This document shows, one piece after another, positions 35,679 to 46,712 of a stretch of 64,000 nt of DNA. A model generated the notes under the pieces. That model had not been told where the DNA came from and made no database searches. It worked only from the letters and a program-made list of their open reading frames with translations. The stretch is from NCBI GenBank assembly GCA_947493195.1, contig CANLQG010000001.1, positions 434,001 to 498,000 of the forward strand. Direction: 5' to 3'. The translations under genes were made by a program, and so were the position numbers. The first letter of the stretch is position 1. Each line of letters opens with the position of its first letter. This DNA comes from an uncultured Sphingomonadaceae bacterium. GTDB taxonomy: Bacteria; Pseudomonadota; Alphaproteobacteria; Sphingomonadales; Sphingomonadaceae.

Positions 35679-36561
35679 CGATCACGCGGCCGCGGTCGTA
35701 TTCCAGTATGCCGGGGACGGGGACAAGGCGATTGATGCCCATCGTATTGGGGGTAAGGAAGCGCCCCACGGCGTGGTATTCACCCGCCACAACCCGCGCT
35801 CCAGCCAGTTCGGGCGGCATGGAAATGCCAGGCCGCGCAGGTCGCACCGTGCCCGCCAGCAGCACGCCCAGGCCAACGTCGCTGCTGGGGCCATACCCTG
35901 TTTCGTCAGCGAGTTCCGGAATGACGGAGCGCTCGCGGGCAATATCTGCGATGATGTAGCCAAGGTCGGTAATCTGCCCGGCAGGGGCATGGAATCCGAC
36001 CGTTCCGAGGCAGAAACAGACCATCAGCCGGGGCAGGCCCATCGAAGGGGTCATGCCGTACAGCACGTAATCGCCCGGCACCGCCTCCACGAGGTAGGTG
36101 TTTTCATCCGAGGTGCGCGAAAAGGTGTCGCTGAAATCGACATCCTGCAGATTCGCCGCTTGATCCCACGCGAACTGAAACGTTTCGAGCGATGGCGGCT
36201 GAGGCAGCGGATCGTCACCTTCCGGCCCGCGCTGGCGCCGACGCTGCTCGCGCTCAACCTCGCGCTCGTATTCGCGTTGCAGGCCGGGCAATGCCCTGGC
36301 GTATGCCTCTTCCCGGGCCCTTTCGTAGCGAGCAATCTCGTCCGCTGTGGGCACGCGCATCAACAGCGGCTCGATCGAATTGGCACCGCGCGGACGAGGA
36401 ATACGAAATAGCAGGTAAGCCCGGTCGGCCCGCAACTGGGGGACCGCGCCATTCCTGATCTCCACCAGTTCGTCCAGCGGGGAGTCGGCCAGTGCGACGC
36501 CGGGCAGGCTGGCGCCGAGAAGGCAGGCGGTGAGCAAGCAGGCGGTGGGCAGCAGGCGCAT
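35641..36561 (-). CDS. Exported protein of unknown function
   Basis: 306 residues from ATG 36561, which overlaps the upstream stop (TGATG) and starts a signal peptide (MRLLPTACLLTACLLGASLPGVALA). A segment of about 45 residues rich in Arg and Glu (EREYEREVEREQRRRQRG region) looks helical. The rest has beta-prone stretches (TYLVEAVPGDYVLYGMTP, GVGFHAPAGQI-like). Mature cysteines occur as CFCLG. It forms a two-gene unit with the gene before it. I recognise no family, and its location is probably periplasmic. Confidence 0.68.
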   Translation of the reverse strand: MRLLPTACLLTACLLGASLPGVALADSPLDELVEIRNGAVPQLRADRAYLLFRIPRPRGANSIEPLLMRVPTADEIARYERAREEAYARALPGLQREYEREVEREQRRRQRGPEGDDPLPQPPSLETFQFAWDQAANLQDVDFSDTFSRTSDENTYLVEAVPGDYVLYGMTPSMGLPRLMVCFCLGTVGFHAPAGQITDLGYIIADIARERSVIPELADETGYGPSSDVGLGVLLAGTVRPARPGISMPPELAGARVVAGEYHAVGRFLTPNTMGINRLVPVPGILEYDRGRVIDARTGNAVPDNM

Positions 36562-37103
36562 CAGCGGTCTACCGGCAAGGGGTCGGCATCGGGGCGCGGA
36601 CCCGAAGCAAGCACCGCGCTTACCGAAACGGATTCCTGCGAATAGCCATCGATGATAGCCTCCCACGACTCTTTGGTGGCCGGGAAGCGCTGGTATCCGC
36701 GCGGTTCCATGCAGCGCCGCATACGCGACTGGCTGGCGCGGCGAGCAATCGGGCCTGCCACCAGTGCCCCCAGCGCCGCGCCCACGATGCCGTACTGGTT
36801 GCCGCCAGCAGGCTTCTCGTTCAGCGCCTCTTCTCCCTGCCAGGCGATGAACATGGGCAGCAGGGCATCGCCCCCTGCCACTGGCAGGAAACGGTAGCAG
36901 TCGGCGAAATCGGCAAAGGCCTGCTCGTATGTCGTATCGGCGCGCCAGAAGTAGAAATACTTCCAGCCGTTGCGCACGACGTCCGGATCGCGCCCGCCCG
37001 ACATGTCGGGCACCATAATGGTAGCGGGATCGGGCGGCGCATCCTGCGCATACGCGGGAAAGGCCATCAGCGCTGCCAGCGCCAGGTAACAGGAACGCCG
37101 CAT
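36561..37103 (-). CDS. Exported protein of unknown function
   Basis: 180 residues from ATG 37103, starting a signal peptide (MRRSCYLALAALMAFPAYAQ). The mature part has WKYFYFWRADTTYEQAFADFADCYRFL, a glycine-rich hydrophobic stretch (YGIVGAALGALVAGPIA, as in Gly-zipper proteins) and a CMEPRGYQRFPATKE motif. The last looks like the conserved C-terminal region of small Gly-zipper envelope proteins. The stop overlaps the next gene's ATG, so the two exported proteins are probably made together. Confidence 0.68.
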   Translation of the reverse strand: MRRSCYLALAALMAFPAYAQDAPPDPATIMVPDMSGGRDPDVVRNGWKYFYFWRADTTYEQAFADFADCYRFLPVAGGDALLPMFIAWQGEEALNEKPAGGNQYGIVGAALGALVAGPIARRASQSRMRRCMEPRGYQRFPATKESWEAIIDGYSQESVSVSAVLASGPRPDADPLPVDR

Positions 37104-37175
37104 CTGGAAGGAAACTCCAAGCACCGGGAAGGAACGGAAATATCCCGAATCCTCCGCTGCTACAAGCGAGTTCGC

Positions 37176-38675
37176 CTAGCCCAGCTTGTCCTTCAGGATC
37201 TGGTTCACCACCGCCGGGTTGGCCTTGCCCTGCATCGCTTTCATCGTCTGGCCGACGAAGAAGCCGAACAGCTTGTCCTTGCCGCCGCGATACTGCTCCA
37301 CCTTGTCCTGGTTGTTCGCCAGGATATCGTCCACCGCCGCTTCGATCGCGCCGGTGTCGCTGACCTGCTTCAGCCCCTCGGTATCGGCGATCTCGTCCGG
37401 CTCGCGGCCTTCCTTCAGGACGATCTCGTAGATTTCCTTGGCCTGTCCGCCCGAAATCTCGCCCTTGTCCTGCATGGCGAGGATCGCGGCCTGCCGCTCC
37501 GCCGTGGCGTTCGCCATGTCGGCCTCGTCACCCAGCGATTTCACCAAGCCTGGCGCTACGGAAAGCGACCAGTTGGCAACCTGCGTCGCCACGTTCTTTT
37601 CCGGCTTGCCGATGGTCTTGGCAGCGACCGAAAGCAGCGTCTCGAACCGTGCGAAGGTTTCCACCTCTGCCGTCAGCTCGCGGGCGTTGTAAGGCGTCAG
37701 GCCCAGCTCTTTCTCGTAGCGCGCGCGCTTGGCGTCCGGCAGTTCGGGCAGCGAGGCGCGGCATTCGTCGAGGAAGTCCTGCTCCAGCACCAGCGGCAGC
37801 AGGTCCGGATCGGGGAAATAGCGATAGTCGTGCGCGTCCTCTTTGGAACGCATCGAACGGGTGGTGCCGGTGCCCGGATCGAACAGGCGGGTTTCCTGCA
37901 CGATCTTGCCGCCGTCCTCCAGCACGTCGATCTGGCGCTGCACCTCGTGCTCGATCGCCTGCATCACGAAACGCACCGAGTTGACGTTCTTCGTCTCTGT
38001 CCGCGTGCCAAGCTCGGTATCGCCAACCTTGCGCACCGACACGTTCACGTCTGCGCGCATGGAGCCTTCCTCCATGTTGCCGTCGCACGATCCGACGTAG
38101 CGCAGGATTGCGCGCAGCTTGCGGATGTAGGCGCCCGCCTCGGCAGGCGAAGTCATGTCCGGTCGGCTGACGATCTCCATCAGCGCCACGCCGGTGCGGT
38201 TGAGGTCGACATAGGACATAGTCGGATGCTGGTCATGCATCAGCTTGCCCGCGTCCTGCTCCACATGGATACGCTCGATCCCGATCACCTTGTCCTCGGG
38301 GATGCCGGCCTTCTCGTCCGCCTCGATCACCAGTTGCCCCTCGCCCACGATGGGGTGGTAGAGCTGGCTGATCTGGTAGCCCTGCGGCAGGTCGGCATAG
38401 AAGTAGTTCTTGCGGTCGAACCGGCTCCACGCGTTGATCTGCGCCTCTATCGCCATGCCGGTACGCACCGCCTGGCGGATGCACTCACGATTGGGCACAG
38501 GCAGCATACCAGGCATCGCGGCGTCGACGAGGCTGACCTGCGTATTCGGCTCCGCCCCGAAGGCGGTGCTGGCACCGGAGAAAAGCTTGGCGTTGGAAGT
38601 GACCTGCGCATGGACTTCGAGGCCGATCACGACCTCCCATTCGCCGGTTGCGCCCTGGACACGGTAATTGCTCAT
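37176..38675 (-). CDS. gatB: Asp-tRNA(Asn)/Glu-tRNA(Gln) amidotransferase subunit B
   Basis: 499 residues from ATG 38675. GatB binds the mischarged tRNA and phosphorylates its side chain in the GatCAB complex. The start motif [12 protein letters not shown], the metal-site region [19 protein letters not shown] and [15 protein letters not shown] are diagnostic. The YqeY-like tail domain ends [14 protein letters not shown]. The start overlaps the stop of the small membrane gene by 4 bases. The open frame extending 150 codons further upstream is a shadow of that gene. Confidence 0.96.
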   Translation of the reverse strand: MSNYRVQGATGEWEVVIGLEVHAQVTSNAKLFSGASTAFGAEPNTQVSLVDAAMPGMLPVPNRECIRQAVRTGMAIEAQINAWSRFDRKNYFYADLPQGYQISQLYHPIVGEGQLVIEADEKAGIPEDKVIGIERIHVEQDAGKLMHDQHPTMSYVDLNRTGVALMEIVSRPDMTSPAEAGAYIRKLRAILRYVGSCDGNMEEGSMRADVNVSVRKVGDTELGTRTETKNVNSVRFVMQAIEHEVQRQIDVLEDGGKIVQETRLFDPGTGTTRSMRSKEDAHDYRYFPDPDLLPLVLEQDFLDECRASLPELPDAKRARYEKELGLTPYNARELTAEVETFARFETLLSVAAKTIGKPEKNVATQVANWSLSVAPGLVKSLGDEADMANATAERQAAILAMQDKGEISGGQAKEIYEIVLKEGREPDEIADTEGLKQVSDTGAIEAAVDDILANNQDKVEQYRGGKDKLFGFFVGQTMKAMQGKANPAVVNQILKDKLG

Positions 38676-39030
38676 GAGTTCGCCTCGAGAAGGAAAGCCT
38701 CGGTCTTTCGCAGTTCGTTCTTCAGCATCTGGTCGTACGGCGTGCTGCCGCTTACGTTGATGTCGTTGATCATCGTTACCGAGATGTCGCGGTATTCGGG
38801 GAAGGTCTGCAATTCGCGGATGCAGGCAACCACGATGGGCGCGCGCTTCCGGTCCGCGCGCATTTCGTTCATCAGACGGTCCATCACCGCAGTAAAGGCC
38901 ATGCAGCGCTGCGCCGATTGCAGCTGGCCGCGCTGCTTGCGGTTGGCGAAATGCACGGTGCCCACCAGCCACCAGATCGGCAGGATCAGCCCGCCCACCA
39001 GCAGCACGATGACGAGGACTTCGAAGAAGC

Positions 39031-39040
<10 letters not shown>
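38672..39040 (-). CDS. Small membrane-anchored protein inserted between gatA and gatB
   Basis: A 122-residue protein of unknown function. One N-terminal membrane helix ([23 protein letters not shown], about 5-27) is followed by a soluble, mainly helical part with many Arg/Lys and [22 protein letters not shown]. It overlaps the gatA end by 10 bases and the gatB start by 4 bases, so it must be translated as part of the gatCAB message. It is not a subunit known from characterised amidotransferases. Confidence 0.75.
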
Positions 39041-40511
<1,471 letters not shown>

Positions 40512-40512
<1 letters not shown>

Positions 40513-40814
40513 TATTCGATCACCTTCGGAACGCCGTAGAAGCCGTGTTCGGCCATGGGCGCATTGGCCAGCACGTCCTCGCGGCGGCCACCGCCGGTCA
40601 ACGGGTCGGCATCGATCACGTCGTCACGCAGGCGCTGATCCTGCGGGATGACCGCGGCCATCGGCTCCACGTTGCTGGTGTCGACCTCGCCCAGCTGTTC
40701 GACCCAGGCAAGGATGTTGTTGAGTTCGGGCACCATCTGGTCGAGCGCGTCCTCGTCCATGCTGATGCGCGCCAGACTGGCGATCTTGGCGACTTCTTCT
40801 CGGGTGACTGACAT
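40512..40814 (-). CDS. gatC: Asp-tRNA(Asn)/Glu-tRNA(Gln) amidotransferase subunit C
   Basis: 100 residues from ATG 40814. GatC is the small subunit that wraps around GatA and stabilises the GatAB interface. It has the typical start [21 protein letters not shown] (in part), [22 protein letters not shown] and the conserved tail FYGVPKVIE. The extra open frame before 40814 is non-conserved. It is first in the order gatC-gatA-small membrane protein-gatB. Confidence 0.95.
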
Positions 40815-40854
40815 GGCGCTTCCGTTAGCCGTGCCGGGGACGCGCTTCAAGCGA

Positions 40855-42525
40855 TTACGGGAACGGATTACCCACGGGCCTGCCATCGACGTAGATCTGC
40901 CGCCCGGTCCATTCGCGAACCTCGACATCATCGGGAGAGAGTTCGGCATCGCGTGGTGGCATTTCGGGAGGCGCTGGCGGCGGATCGGGCACCCCATCAT
41001 CGCGGAACCCGATTGTCTCGACACGCCCCGCGCTGACCAGGGCAATCCGCCGGCGATTACCTTCGGTACCAAGGTCGATCACCACGCATTTGCCGTTGCA
41101 GAGCCATGGATTGGCAGCGACGTGATCGCGCACCCATTGCCTGGCTTCGGCATCGTCGAAATCGAATGCGAGTTCGTAATTTTCATGCGGCCGCCCGACG
41201 CTGACGGGATAACGCACTTCCCTCGCAAGAGCAGTCGCTGCCAGATCCCCAACCTGTCCCTCACGCTGCGCCAGGCGGCGCAGAACGTCCCGTCCGGCAT
41301 CGCCGAAATCCCAGCGCAGGGCAGAGAAATCGAAGTCCTCCACCGAAACCTCGCCCGCTTGCAGCCGTGCAACCTGCTGCCGCGCGGAGATAGCGCCGAA
41401 ATCCATCAGCGGCAGCGCCAGCAGCAGGGCGATTACGCAGCTTGCCACGGCAAGGTGCAGGTTCGCACGGCGGAGATACTGGCTCCAGCCCGCCAGCCGC
41501 CCGCGCACCAGCCCGACCCAGTAGGCAAGGCCATAGGCGCAGGCGATCACGATCGCGACGAGCGCCCACAGCCGCTCTGGCGAAAGGCCGTGCTGGTCGA
41601 TGCGGATGCCCATGGAGATCGCCGCAAATACCGTCAGCGGGAAGATGGCGGCAGACAGCACCAGTGCCGCCGTGATCATCACCACGTTGTTGCTGCGTGC
41701 CTCATCATTGTCGCGCACCACGGCATTGGCCAGCACGAAGCATCCCAGCGCGCAGGCAAGCAGGACAGGCGTCGCGTCGTCGGTCGCCTCCCACAGCGCG
41801 CTGCCGCCAGATGCCAGCAGCGCGAACAGGAAGATCAGGATGGCAAAGGCAAACGGCACCGCCAGCAGCGCAAACACCAGCATCACCACGCGTTGCAACG
41901 TGCCGATGATGCCCAGCTGGTTGCGCAGCACGCCCATCGCCGCGCCATAGGTGGCACCCATGAACAGACCCACGAATCCCGCAGTCTCGATCATGCTCTC
42001 GATGAAATCGATGCCGATCAGGCTGAACAGCGCGTCCAGCAGCCACAGAAGCAGCCATGAAAGCAGCACGAACAGCAGGGCACCACCAGCGGTGACGGCG
42101 TCGGTCCAGACGTGGAAATGGGTTTCCTCGTACGGGGTTGCCCATAGCCTGCGGTGAAAGCCTGCCTGGAACAGCGGCACTGCCAGCAGGGAGAAGAACA
42201 CGCCCGCGGCAAAGGCGAATTCCTCACCCGCCACGCGGTCTCCGGAATCGACGGCCGGCCAGGCCAGTCCGCCCATGACAACGCCCAGACCCAGCGAAAA
42301 CAATATCGACTGGACCGGGCGACGGGGGCCAAGCACGAAACTGGCAGCAGCGAAGGCGAAGAAGGCGCAGGACGCCAGCGCATAGCGCCACGCTTCCTCG
42401 CTATCGACATCCAGCAAGAGGTGGACGACCAGTCCGGCAAGACCGCCCAGCCCGGCCAGCAGCCACGGCCGCTCGGGATAATCCTCGATGAAGTGTTCGT
42501 GGTTCGCCGGGGTTTCGTCGATCAT
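40855..42525 (-). CDS. DUF4153 domain-containing polytopic membrane protein
   Basis: A 556-residue integral membrane protein. At least ten hydrophobic segments are visible between about residues 20 and 390, and the arrangement (N-terminal [18 protein letters not shown], later [21 protein letters not shown] and [31 protein letters not shown]) fits DUF4153. A soluble C-terminal domain of about 160 residues is rich in Asp and Arg and probably periplasmic. The function of the family is unknown. It lies 21 bases after the FKBP gene, on the same strand. Confidence 0.82.
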   Translation of the reverse strand: MIDETPANHEHFIEDYPERPWLLAGLGGLAGLVVHLLLDVDSEEAWRYALASCAFFAFAAASFVLGPRRPVQSILFSLGLGVVMGGLAWPAVDSGDRVAGEEFAFAAGVFFSLLAVPLFQAGFHRRLWATPYEETHFHVWTDAVTAGGALLFVLLSWLLLWLLDALFSLIGIDFIESMIETAGFVGLFMGATYGAAMGVLRNQLGIIGTLQRVVMLVFALLAVPFAFAILIFLFALLASGGSALWEATDDATPVLLACALGCFVLANAVVRDNDEARSNNVVMITAALVLSAAIFPLTVFAAISMGIRIDQHGLSPERLWALVAIVIACAYGLAYWVGLVRGRLAGWSQYLRRANLHLAVASCVIALLLALPLMDFGAISARQQVARLQAGEVSVEDFDFSALRWDFGDAGRDVLRRLAQREGQVGDLAATALAREVRYPVSVGRPHENYELAFDFDDAEARQWVRDHVAANPWLCNGKCVVIDLGTEGNRRRIALVSAGRVETIGFRDDGVPDPPPAPPEMPPRDAELSPDDVEVREWTGRQIYVDGRPVGNPFP

Positions 42526-42546
42526 GACCTCACCCCGCCGGGACGT

Positions 42547-43122
42547 TTATTGCGCGGGAGCGCCCTGTGGCGCGCCCTCGCCTGCGCCCTGGGCTTCCAT
42601 CTGCTGCTGCATCATCTGCTGCTGGAATGCCTGGACACGAGCCTGGAATTCCTCGCGGCTCATAATGTCGATCACTTCGATATCGAAGTAGAGGTCGCTG
42701 TTGGGCGGAATGGGGCCGCCTTCGGGAACGTCGGCGCCGTAGGCCTGGTCTGCCGGGATGAAAATCTCGTACTGTCCGCCAACCTGCGTCTGCAACAATG
42801 CGTCTCGGAAGCCGGGGATCATGTCGCTCAGCGGCAGCGGCGTGCCGTCGGGGAAGATGCCGGGAATCGGCAGTGGCATCGGCTGCGACTGGTCGAACTC
42901 GGTGCCATCGGCCAGCTTGCCCGTGTAATTCACGAACACCACGTCTTCCAGGGAGGGGCTTTCGCCCTCGCCCGCGCGGACCGTATCCACGGAAACGCCC
43001 TGCGGCGTGGCAGCCCAGGCAATGCCCGCCGCCAGCAGAACGGCAACCAGCACACCCAGCCACAACTTGGTGAGCGAGCCCTTGGCAATCGGTTGCAGCG
43101 GAACGCGGGTGACTTCGGCCAT
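42547..43122 (-). CDS. Membrane-anchored FKBP-type peptidyl-prolyl isomerase
   Basis: 191 residues from ATG 43122. A cytoplasmic stub and one membrane helix (LWLGVLVAVLLAAGIAWAA) place the FKBP domain in the periplasm. Domain markers are VFVNYTGKLADGTEFDQS, MIPGFRDALLQTQVGGQYEIFIPADQAYG (in part) and IPPNSDLYFDIEVIDI. The C-terminus is a Gln/Met-rich helix with a Gly/Ala/Pro tail. It catalyses cis-trans prolyl isomerisation during folding. It is transcribed in the direction of the DUF4153 gene. Confidence 0.92.
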   Translation of the reverse strand: MAEVTRVPLQPIAKGSLTKLWLGVLVAVLLAAGIAWAATPQGVSVDTVRAGEGESPSLEDVVFVNYTGKLADGTEFDQSQPMPLPIPGIFPDGTPLPLSDMIPGFRDALLQTQVGGQYEIFIPADQAYGADVPEGGPIPPNSDLYFDIEVIDIMSREEFQARVQAFQQQMMQQQMEAQGAGEGAPQGAPAQ

Positions 43123-43157
43123 GGTAATGTGATCCCGTGAATATTGGCGCACCAAAC

Positions 43158-43195
43158 GAAAAGGGCGCGGAAACTGTATCCACGCCCCTTTGGCT
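43158..43195 (-). terminator. Terminator of rpsU
   Basis: On the minus strand AAAGGGGCGTGG pairs with CCGCGCCCTTTT over 12 bp with two G-U pairs and a 9-base loop, running into CTTTTC. It lies about 60 bases past the rpsU stop and just before the FKBP start, so rpsU and the FKBP gene are probably separate transcripts. Confidence 0.75.
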
Positions 43196-43255
43196 TAGCT
43201 GCGATGTGCTTTCAAGCTTCGAGAGCCTGAAATCCGGCGCTACTACCGGCCCCGA

Positions 43256-43462
43256 TTACCGACCGCCGTCACGCTCTGCGCGCTTGCGCTCCAGCTTGCG
43301 GGCGCGGCGAACGGCAGCAGCCTTTTCGCGGGCGCGCTTTTCGCTGGGCTTTTCATAGTGGCGACGCAGCTTCATTTCGCGATACACCCCTTCGCGCTGC
43401 AGCTTCTTCTTAAGCGCGCGGAGAGCCTGCTCGACATTGTTATCGCGAACCATGATCTGCAT
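43256..43462 (-). CDS. rpsU: 30S ribosomal protein bS21
   Basis: A 68-residue, highly basic small-subunit protein. Markers are [22 protein letters not shown] and the arginine-rich [26 protein letters not shown]. bS21 sits near the anti-Shine-Dalgarno platform and helps start-site selection. The start at 43462 has GGTGG 9 bases upstream. An alternative ATG three codons later (MVRDNN) is the more usual N-terminus in other bacteria. Confidence 0.96.
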   Translation of the reverse strand: MQIMVRDNNVEQALRALKKKLQREGVYREMKLRRHYEKPSEKRAREKAAAVRRARKLERKRAERDGGR

Positions 43463-43669
43463 AAATCTAAGCCACCTTCTAATCTCAAAAACCGTGAGAG
43501 CCCGCCGCAGTCAGGCGCGGGATGCACCGTATAAACAAAACGAAAATTGGGCCGAATCCCTTGTGGGGTCGGCTTCACAGACGCGCAGATAGGCGAATCG
43601 CGGGTGAAATGCAAGGCGGCAGAGCCTTTTGGGTTCCGCATGGCCGCGTGCATCGCTAAGGGAACGCCC

Positions 43670-44083
43670 ATGTCCAATGCAACCCCGCAACTTTATGCAT
43701 CCCTCTCCGTCGCGCTGGGAGGGGGTATCGGCGCCCTCGCCCGCTATCAGATCGGCAGGTTGATGACCGGCTGGCTGGGCGCACCCGCCGTCAGCGCCTT
43801 TCCTTTCGCCACCCTGGCCGTGAACACCATCGGCAGTTTGCTGATGGGCCTGCTGGCCGGATGGCTGGTGCGCGGCAATCCGGAAAATGCCGACCAGTTG
43901 AGGTTGCTGCTGGGTGTGGGCCTGCTGGGCGGGTTCACCACTTTCAGTGCCTTCAGCCTGGAGATGGCCTACATGATGCAGCGCGGGCAACTGGGGCTCG
44001 CCGCGATCTACCTCATGCTGTCGATCGGCCTTGGCGTATCGGGCTTCTTCTTCGGCATCACCATGACGCGGTTGTTCTCATGA
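43670..44083 (+). CDS. crcB: Fluoride channel CrcB/Fluc
   Basis: 137 residues from ATG 43670, with AAGGGAA upstream. Four membrane helices carry the family markers ALARYQIGR, NTIGSLLMGLLAGW and GLLGGFTTFSAFSLE, which line the fluoride pore of the dimeric channel. It protects the cytoplasm from fluoride. It heads a string of six overlapping genes, and its stop codon lies inside the rluA-type start (ATGA). No fluoride riboswitch is recognisable upstream. Confidence 0.94.
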   Translation: MSNATPQLYASLSVALGGGIGALARYQIGRLMTGWLGAPAVSAFPFATLAVNTIGSLLMGLLAGWLVRGNPENADQLRLLLGVGLLGGFTTFSAFSLEMAYMMQRGQLGLAAIYLMLSIGLGVSGFFFGITMTRLFS

Positions 44084-45243
44084 GCGGCGATCCCAAGACA
44101 GGTAGCGCGGACGAAGTCCGCCAGTTCACCGTGGGCGAGGACGACGACGGCGTTCGGCTTGACCGCTGGTTCAAGCGCCACCTGCCGCAGGTCGGCTTCG
44201 GCACGGTCAGCCGCTGGGCGCGCACCGGGCAGCTTCGCGTGGATGGCAAGCGCGCGAAAGTGGATGACCGCCTGTCGGCAGGCCAGCAGTTGCGCGTGCC
44301 GCCGGGGGGCGAGGATGGCAAGCGCACGCAGCGCCAGCGCCGCGAGATGACGCCGGAAGAAGAATCACTGGCGGACGACATCCTGATTACCCGGACGAAA
44401 TCAGCCCTGGTGCTTAACAAGCCGCCAGGCCTCGCCACTCAGGGCGGCACCAAGACCACGAAGCACGTCGATGCGTTGCTGGATGCCTATGCCGGCGACG
44501 ATGAGCCGCGCCCGCGCCTGGTCCACCGGCTGGACAAGGATACCAGCGGCGTGCTGCTGGTGGCCCGCACGCCCGGCAGCGCGGCGTTCTTCTCCAAGCG
44601 TTTCTCCGGTCGCAGTGCCAAGAAGATCTACTGGGCGCTGGTGGTGGGCGTGCCCGATGTCTACGAAGGCGAGATCGAGGCTCCGCTGGCGAAGCAACCC
44701 GGCACCGGCGGCGAGAAAATGCATGTCGACACCGAGAACGGCCAGCCAGCGAAGACGGTCTACCGCGTGGTGGAACGGGCCGGAAATGCCGCCGCGTGGG
44801 TCGAACTGCAGCCGCTCACGGGGCGCACCCACCAGTTGCGCGTCCACATGGCGGCGATGGGGCATCCCATCGTGGGCGATGGCAAGTACGGCGGGCAGGA
44901 TGCCTTCCTGACGGGCAGCATAAGCCGCAAGATGCACCTCCACGCGCGCCGCCTGATTATCGAGGCGCCCGGCGGTCAGAAGCTGGATGTCAGCGCCGAT
45001 CTGCCGGAGCATTTCGCGCAGTCGATGGAGCAACTGGGCTTCGATCCGAGCCTGAGCGATGCAAAACCTGTCGCCGCGCCAAAGCCCAAGCGGACGAAGG
45101 CCGAGGAAAAGCAGGCGGCAAAGCAGCACGCCAAACAGTACCGCAAGGCCAGGCGCGGAGAGCGTAAGGGTCGCGGCGCTCCCGATGGCAAGAAGCGGGG
45201 CAAGCCCGCCGCCAGCAAGCCGGGCACGAAAAGGCCGCGCTGA
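44080..45243 (+). CDS. RluA family pseudouridine synthase
   Basis: 387 residues. An N-terminal S4 RNA-binding domain (GVRLDRWFKRHLPQVGFGTVSRWARTG, in part) is followed by the RluA catalytic domain with RLVHRLDKDTSGVLLVART (catalytic Asp in HRLDKDTSG) and LTGRTHQLRVHMAAMGHPIVGD. The C-terminal 60 residues form a Lys/Arg/Ala-rich tail that could bind RNA. RluC or RluD specificity for 23S rRNA is likely but cannot be settled from sequence. It overlaps crcB and the PaiB-like gene. Confidence 0.93.
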   Translation: MSGDPKTGSADEVRQFTVGEDDDGVRLDRWFKRHLPQVGFGTVSRWARTGQLRVDGKRAKVDDRLSAGQQLRVPPGGEDGKRTQRQRREMTPEEESLADDILITRTKSALVLNKPPGLATQGGTKTTKHVDALLDAYAGDDEPRPRLVHRLDKDTSGVLLVARTPGSAAFFSKRFSGRSAKKIYWALVVGVPDVYEGEIEAPLAKQPGTGGEKMHVDTENGQPAKTVYRVVERAGNAAAWVELQPLTGRTHQLRVHMAAMGHPIVGDGKYGGQDAFLTGSISRKMHLHARRLIIEAPGGQKLDVSADLPEHFAQSMEQLGFDPSLSDAKPVAAPKPKRTKAEEKQAAKQHAKQYRKARRGERKGRGAPDGKKRGKPAASKPGTKRPR

Positions 45244-45842
45244 TGCACCCCAATGCGAACTACCATGCGCATGGCGGTGACCTGGAGAAATCGCTGCTCG
45301 CCCCGATCGGTTTCGGCATGGTGTTCCTGACGACGCCAGAAGGCCCGCGCGTTGCGCACACACCGCTGTTCCGGGCCGGGTACGACACCGTGCAGTTCCA
45401 CCTGGCTCGCAGCAACGCGCTGGCGCCCCACCTGGACGGCAGCAAGGCGCTGCTGGTGGTGAACGGGCCGGACGCCTACGTATCGCCGCGCTGGTACGAC
45501 GACCGCGCCACGGTGCCCACGTGGGACTACGTCGCCCTCGAACTGGAAGGGCAGGTACGGCGCATGAGCGACGAAGGCCTCGATGCCCTGCTGCACACGC
45601 TTATCGAACGCTCCGAAGCCCGCATCCCCGGTGCGCCTTTCATGGCCGAGGAGACCCCGCCGGATACATGGGCCAAGCTGTTCAGGGGAATTGCCGGTTT
45701 CGAAATGACAGTGGAAGAGCGGCGATCCACGGTTAAGCTGTCGCAGAAGAAGGCACCGCACGAGCGCGAGCGGATTGCAGACGGCCTTGAACAAGCCGGT
45801 CATCGGGAGATAGCCACCCTCTATCGGATCATGCCGGCATGA
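45243..45842 (+). CDS. PaiB-like FMN-binding negative regulator family protein
   Basis: A 199-residue protein with the PaiB (FMN_bind_2) fold. The N-terminus MHPNANYHAHGGDLEK is close to the family pattern, then LLVVNGPDAYVSPRWY, VPTWDYVALELEGQVRRM and EMTVEERRSTVKLSQKKA. The family has a split-barrel FMN-binding fold. Bacillus PaiB was named for regulation of sporulation and protease genes, but most members are probably heme- or flavin-binding enzymes. Its start overlaps the upstream stop by one base. Confidence 0.9.
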   Translation: MHPNANYHAHGGDLEKSLLAPIGFGMVFLTTPEGPRVAHTPLFRAGYDTVQFHLARSNALAPHLDGSKALLVVNGPDAYVSPRWYDDRATVPTWDYVALELEGQVRRMSDEGLDALLHTLIERSEARIPGAPFMAEETPPDTWAKLFRGIAGFEMTVEERRSTVKLSQKKAPHERERIADGLEQAGHREIATLYRIMPA

Positions 45843-46492
45843 TCCGTCTCGCCGTTTTCGACTGCGACGGCACGCTGAGTGACGGGCAGGCAGGCGTCGT
45901 GAATGCGATGAATGCCGCCTTTGCCGAAATCGGCGCGCCCGCTCCCCACCATTCGCAAGTGCGCCGCATCGTGGGCCTTAGCCTGCCGCAGGCCGTTGCG
46001 CATCTCGCGCCCGACCTGCCGGAGGATCGGCAACTGGCCGTGGTGGATGCCTACAAGGCGTCTTTCCGCCGCGCCCGGGAAGATGGCAGCCTGCGCGAGC
46101 CGCTGTTCGACGGCATGGCCGACATGCTGCGCCGCCTGCACGGCGAGGGTTGGACGTTGGCTGTCGCCACGGGCAAAAGCGACCGGGGCCTCGCCAGTAC
46201 GCTGGCCGTCCACGGCCTGGCAGATCTGTTTGCCACCACCCACACGGCAGACCGCCACCCATCGAAGCCGCATCCCGCCATGCTGGAGGCGGCGATGGCT
46301 GCCGTCCTGGCGGAGCCGGAAGCGACCTGCATGATTGGCGACACGGTGTTCGATATCGAGATGGCGGTGGCCGCGAACGTGCGCCCCATCGGCGTATCAT
46401 GGGGCTATCACGAGCCCGAGGAATTGCTGGCTGCAGGCGCGGTCGCTGTTGCCGACACGATTGCCGAACTGGAGAAACTCATCAATGAATAG
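45839..46492 (+). CDS. HAD-superfamily phosphatase (phosphoglycolate phosphatase-like)
   Basis: A 217-residue HAD hydrolase. Motif I FDCDGTLSDG (Asp 8 and Asp 10), motif II VATGKSDRG and motif III/IV KPHPAML ... CMIGDTVFDIEMA are all present, with a helical cap between them. It is Gph-like, but the substrate is not certain. The start overlaps the PaiB-like stop by 4 bases (ATGA). The end overlaps the small membrane gene by 8 bases. Confidence 0.92.
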   Translation: MIRLAVFDCDGTLSDGQAGVVNAMNAAFAEIGAPAPHHSQVRRIVGLSLPQAVAHLAPDLPEDRQLAVVDAYKASFRRAREDGSLREPLFDGMADMLRRLHGEGWTLAVATGKSDRGLASTLAVHGLADLFATTHTADRHPSKPHPAMLEAAMAAVLAEPEATCMIGDTVFDIEMAVAANVRPIGVSWGYHEPEELLAAGAVAVADTIAELEKLINE

Positions 46493-46712
46493 CCGCGAAG
46501 ATGCCGAGGCGCGCGCGAAGAGCCGCTTCATGCTGATCAGCGCCATGCGCGTGGCCGGCGTGGTGATGATCCTTGCCGCGATTGCCGTGTTCAACGACGT
46601 ACTGTCGCTGCCCGACTGGGCCGGCTACGTGCTGCTGGTTCTTGGCGTGTTCGAGACGTTCGTCACGCCCACGCTGCTTGCGCGCATGTGGAGCACCAAC
46701 GAAAAACGATGA
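46485..46712 (+). CDS. Small two-helix membrane protein
   Basis: A 75-residue protein with a charged N-terminus (NSREDAEARAKSRF) and two membrane helices (RVAGVVMILAAIAVFNDVL and WAGYVLLVLGVFETFVTPTLLA). The function is unknown. It starts within the last codons of the phosphatase gene and its stop overlaps the ATP12 start (ATGA), so it is clearly translated as part of this operon. Its place directly before the ATP12 gene hints at a membrane partner for ATP synthase assembly, but this is only a guess from position. Confidence 0.78.
   Translation: MNSREDAEARAKSRFMLISAMRVAGVVMILAAIAVFNDVLSLPDWAGYVLLVLGVFETFVTPTLLARMWSTNEKR

Noticed and set aside
43463-43669. Possible fluoride riboswitch before crcB
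   Set aside because: I looked for the crcB-motif core (a GGCGATGG-like stem with a downstream pseudoknot partner) and found only unrelated GC-rich hairpins. It cannot be supported.
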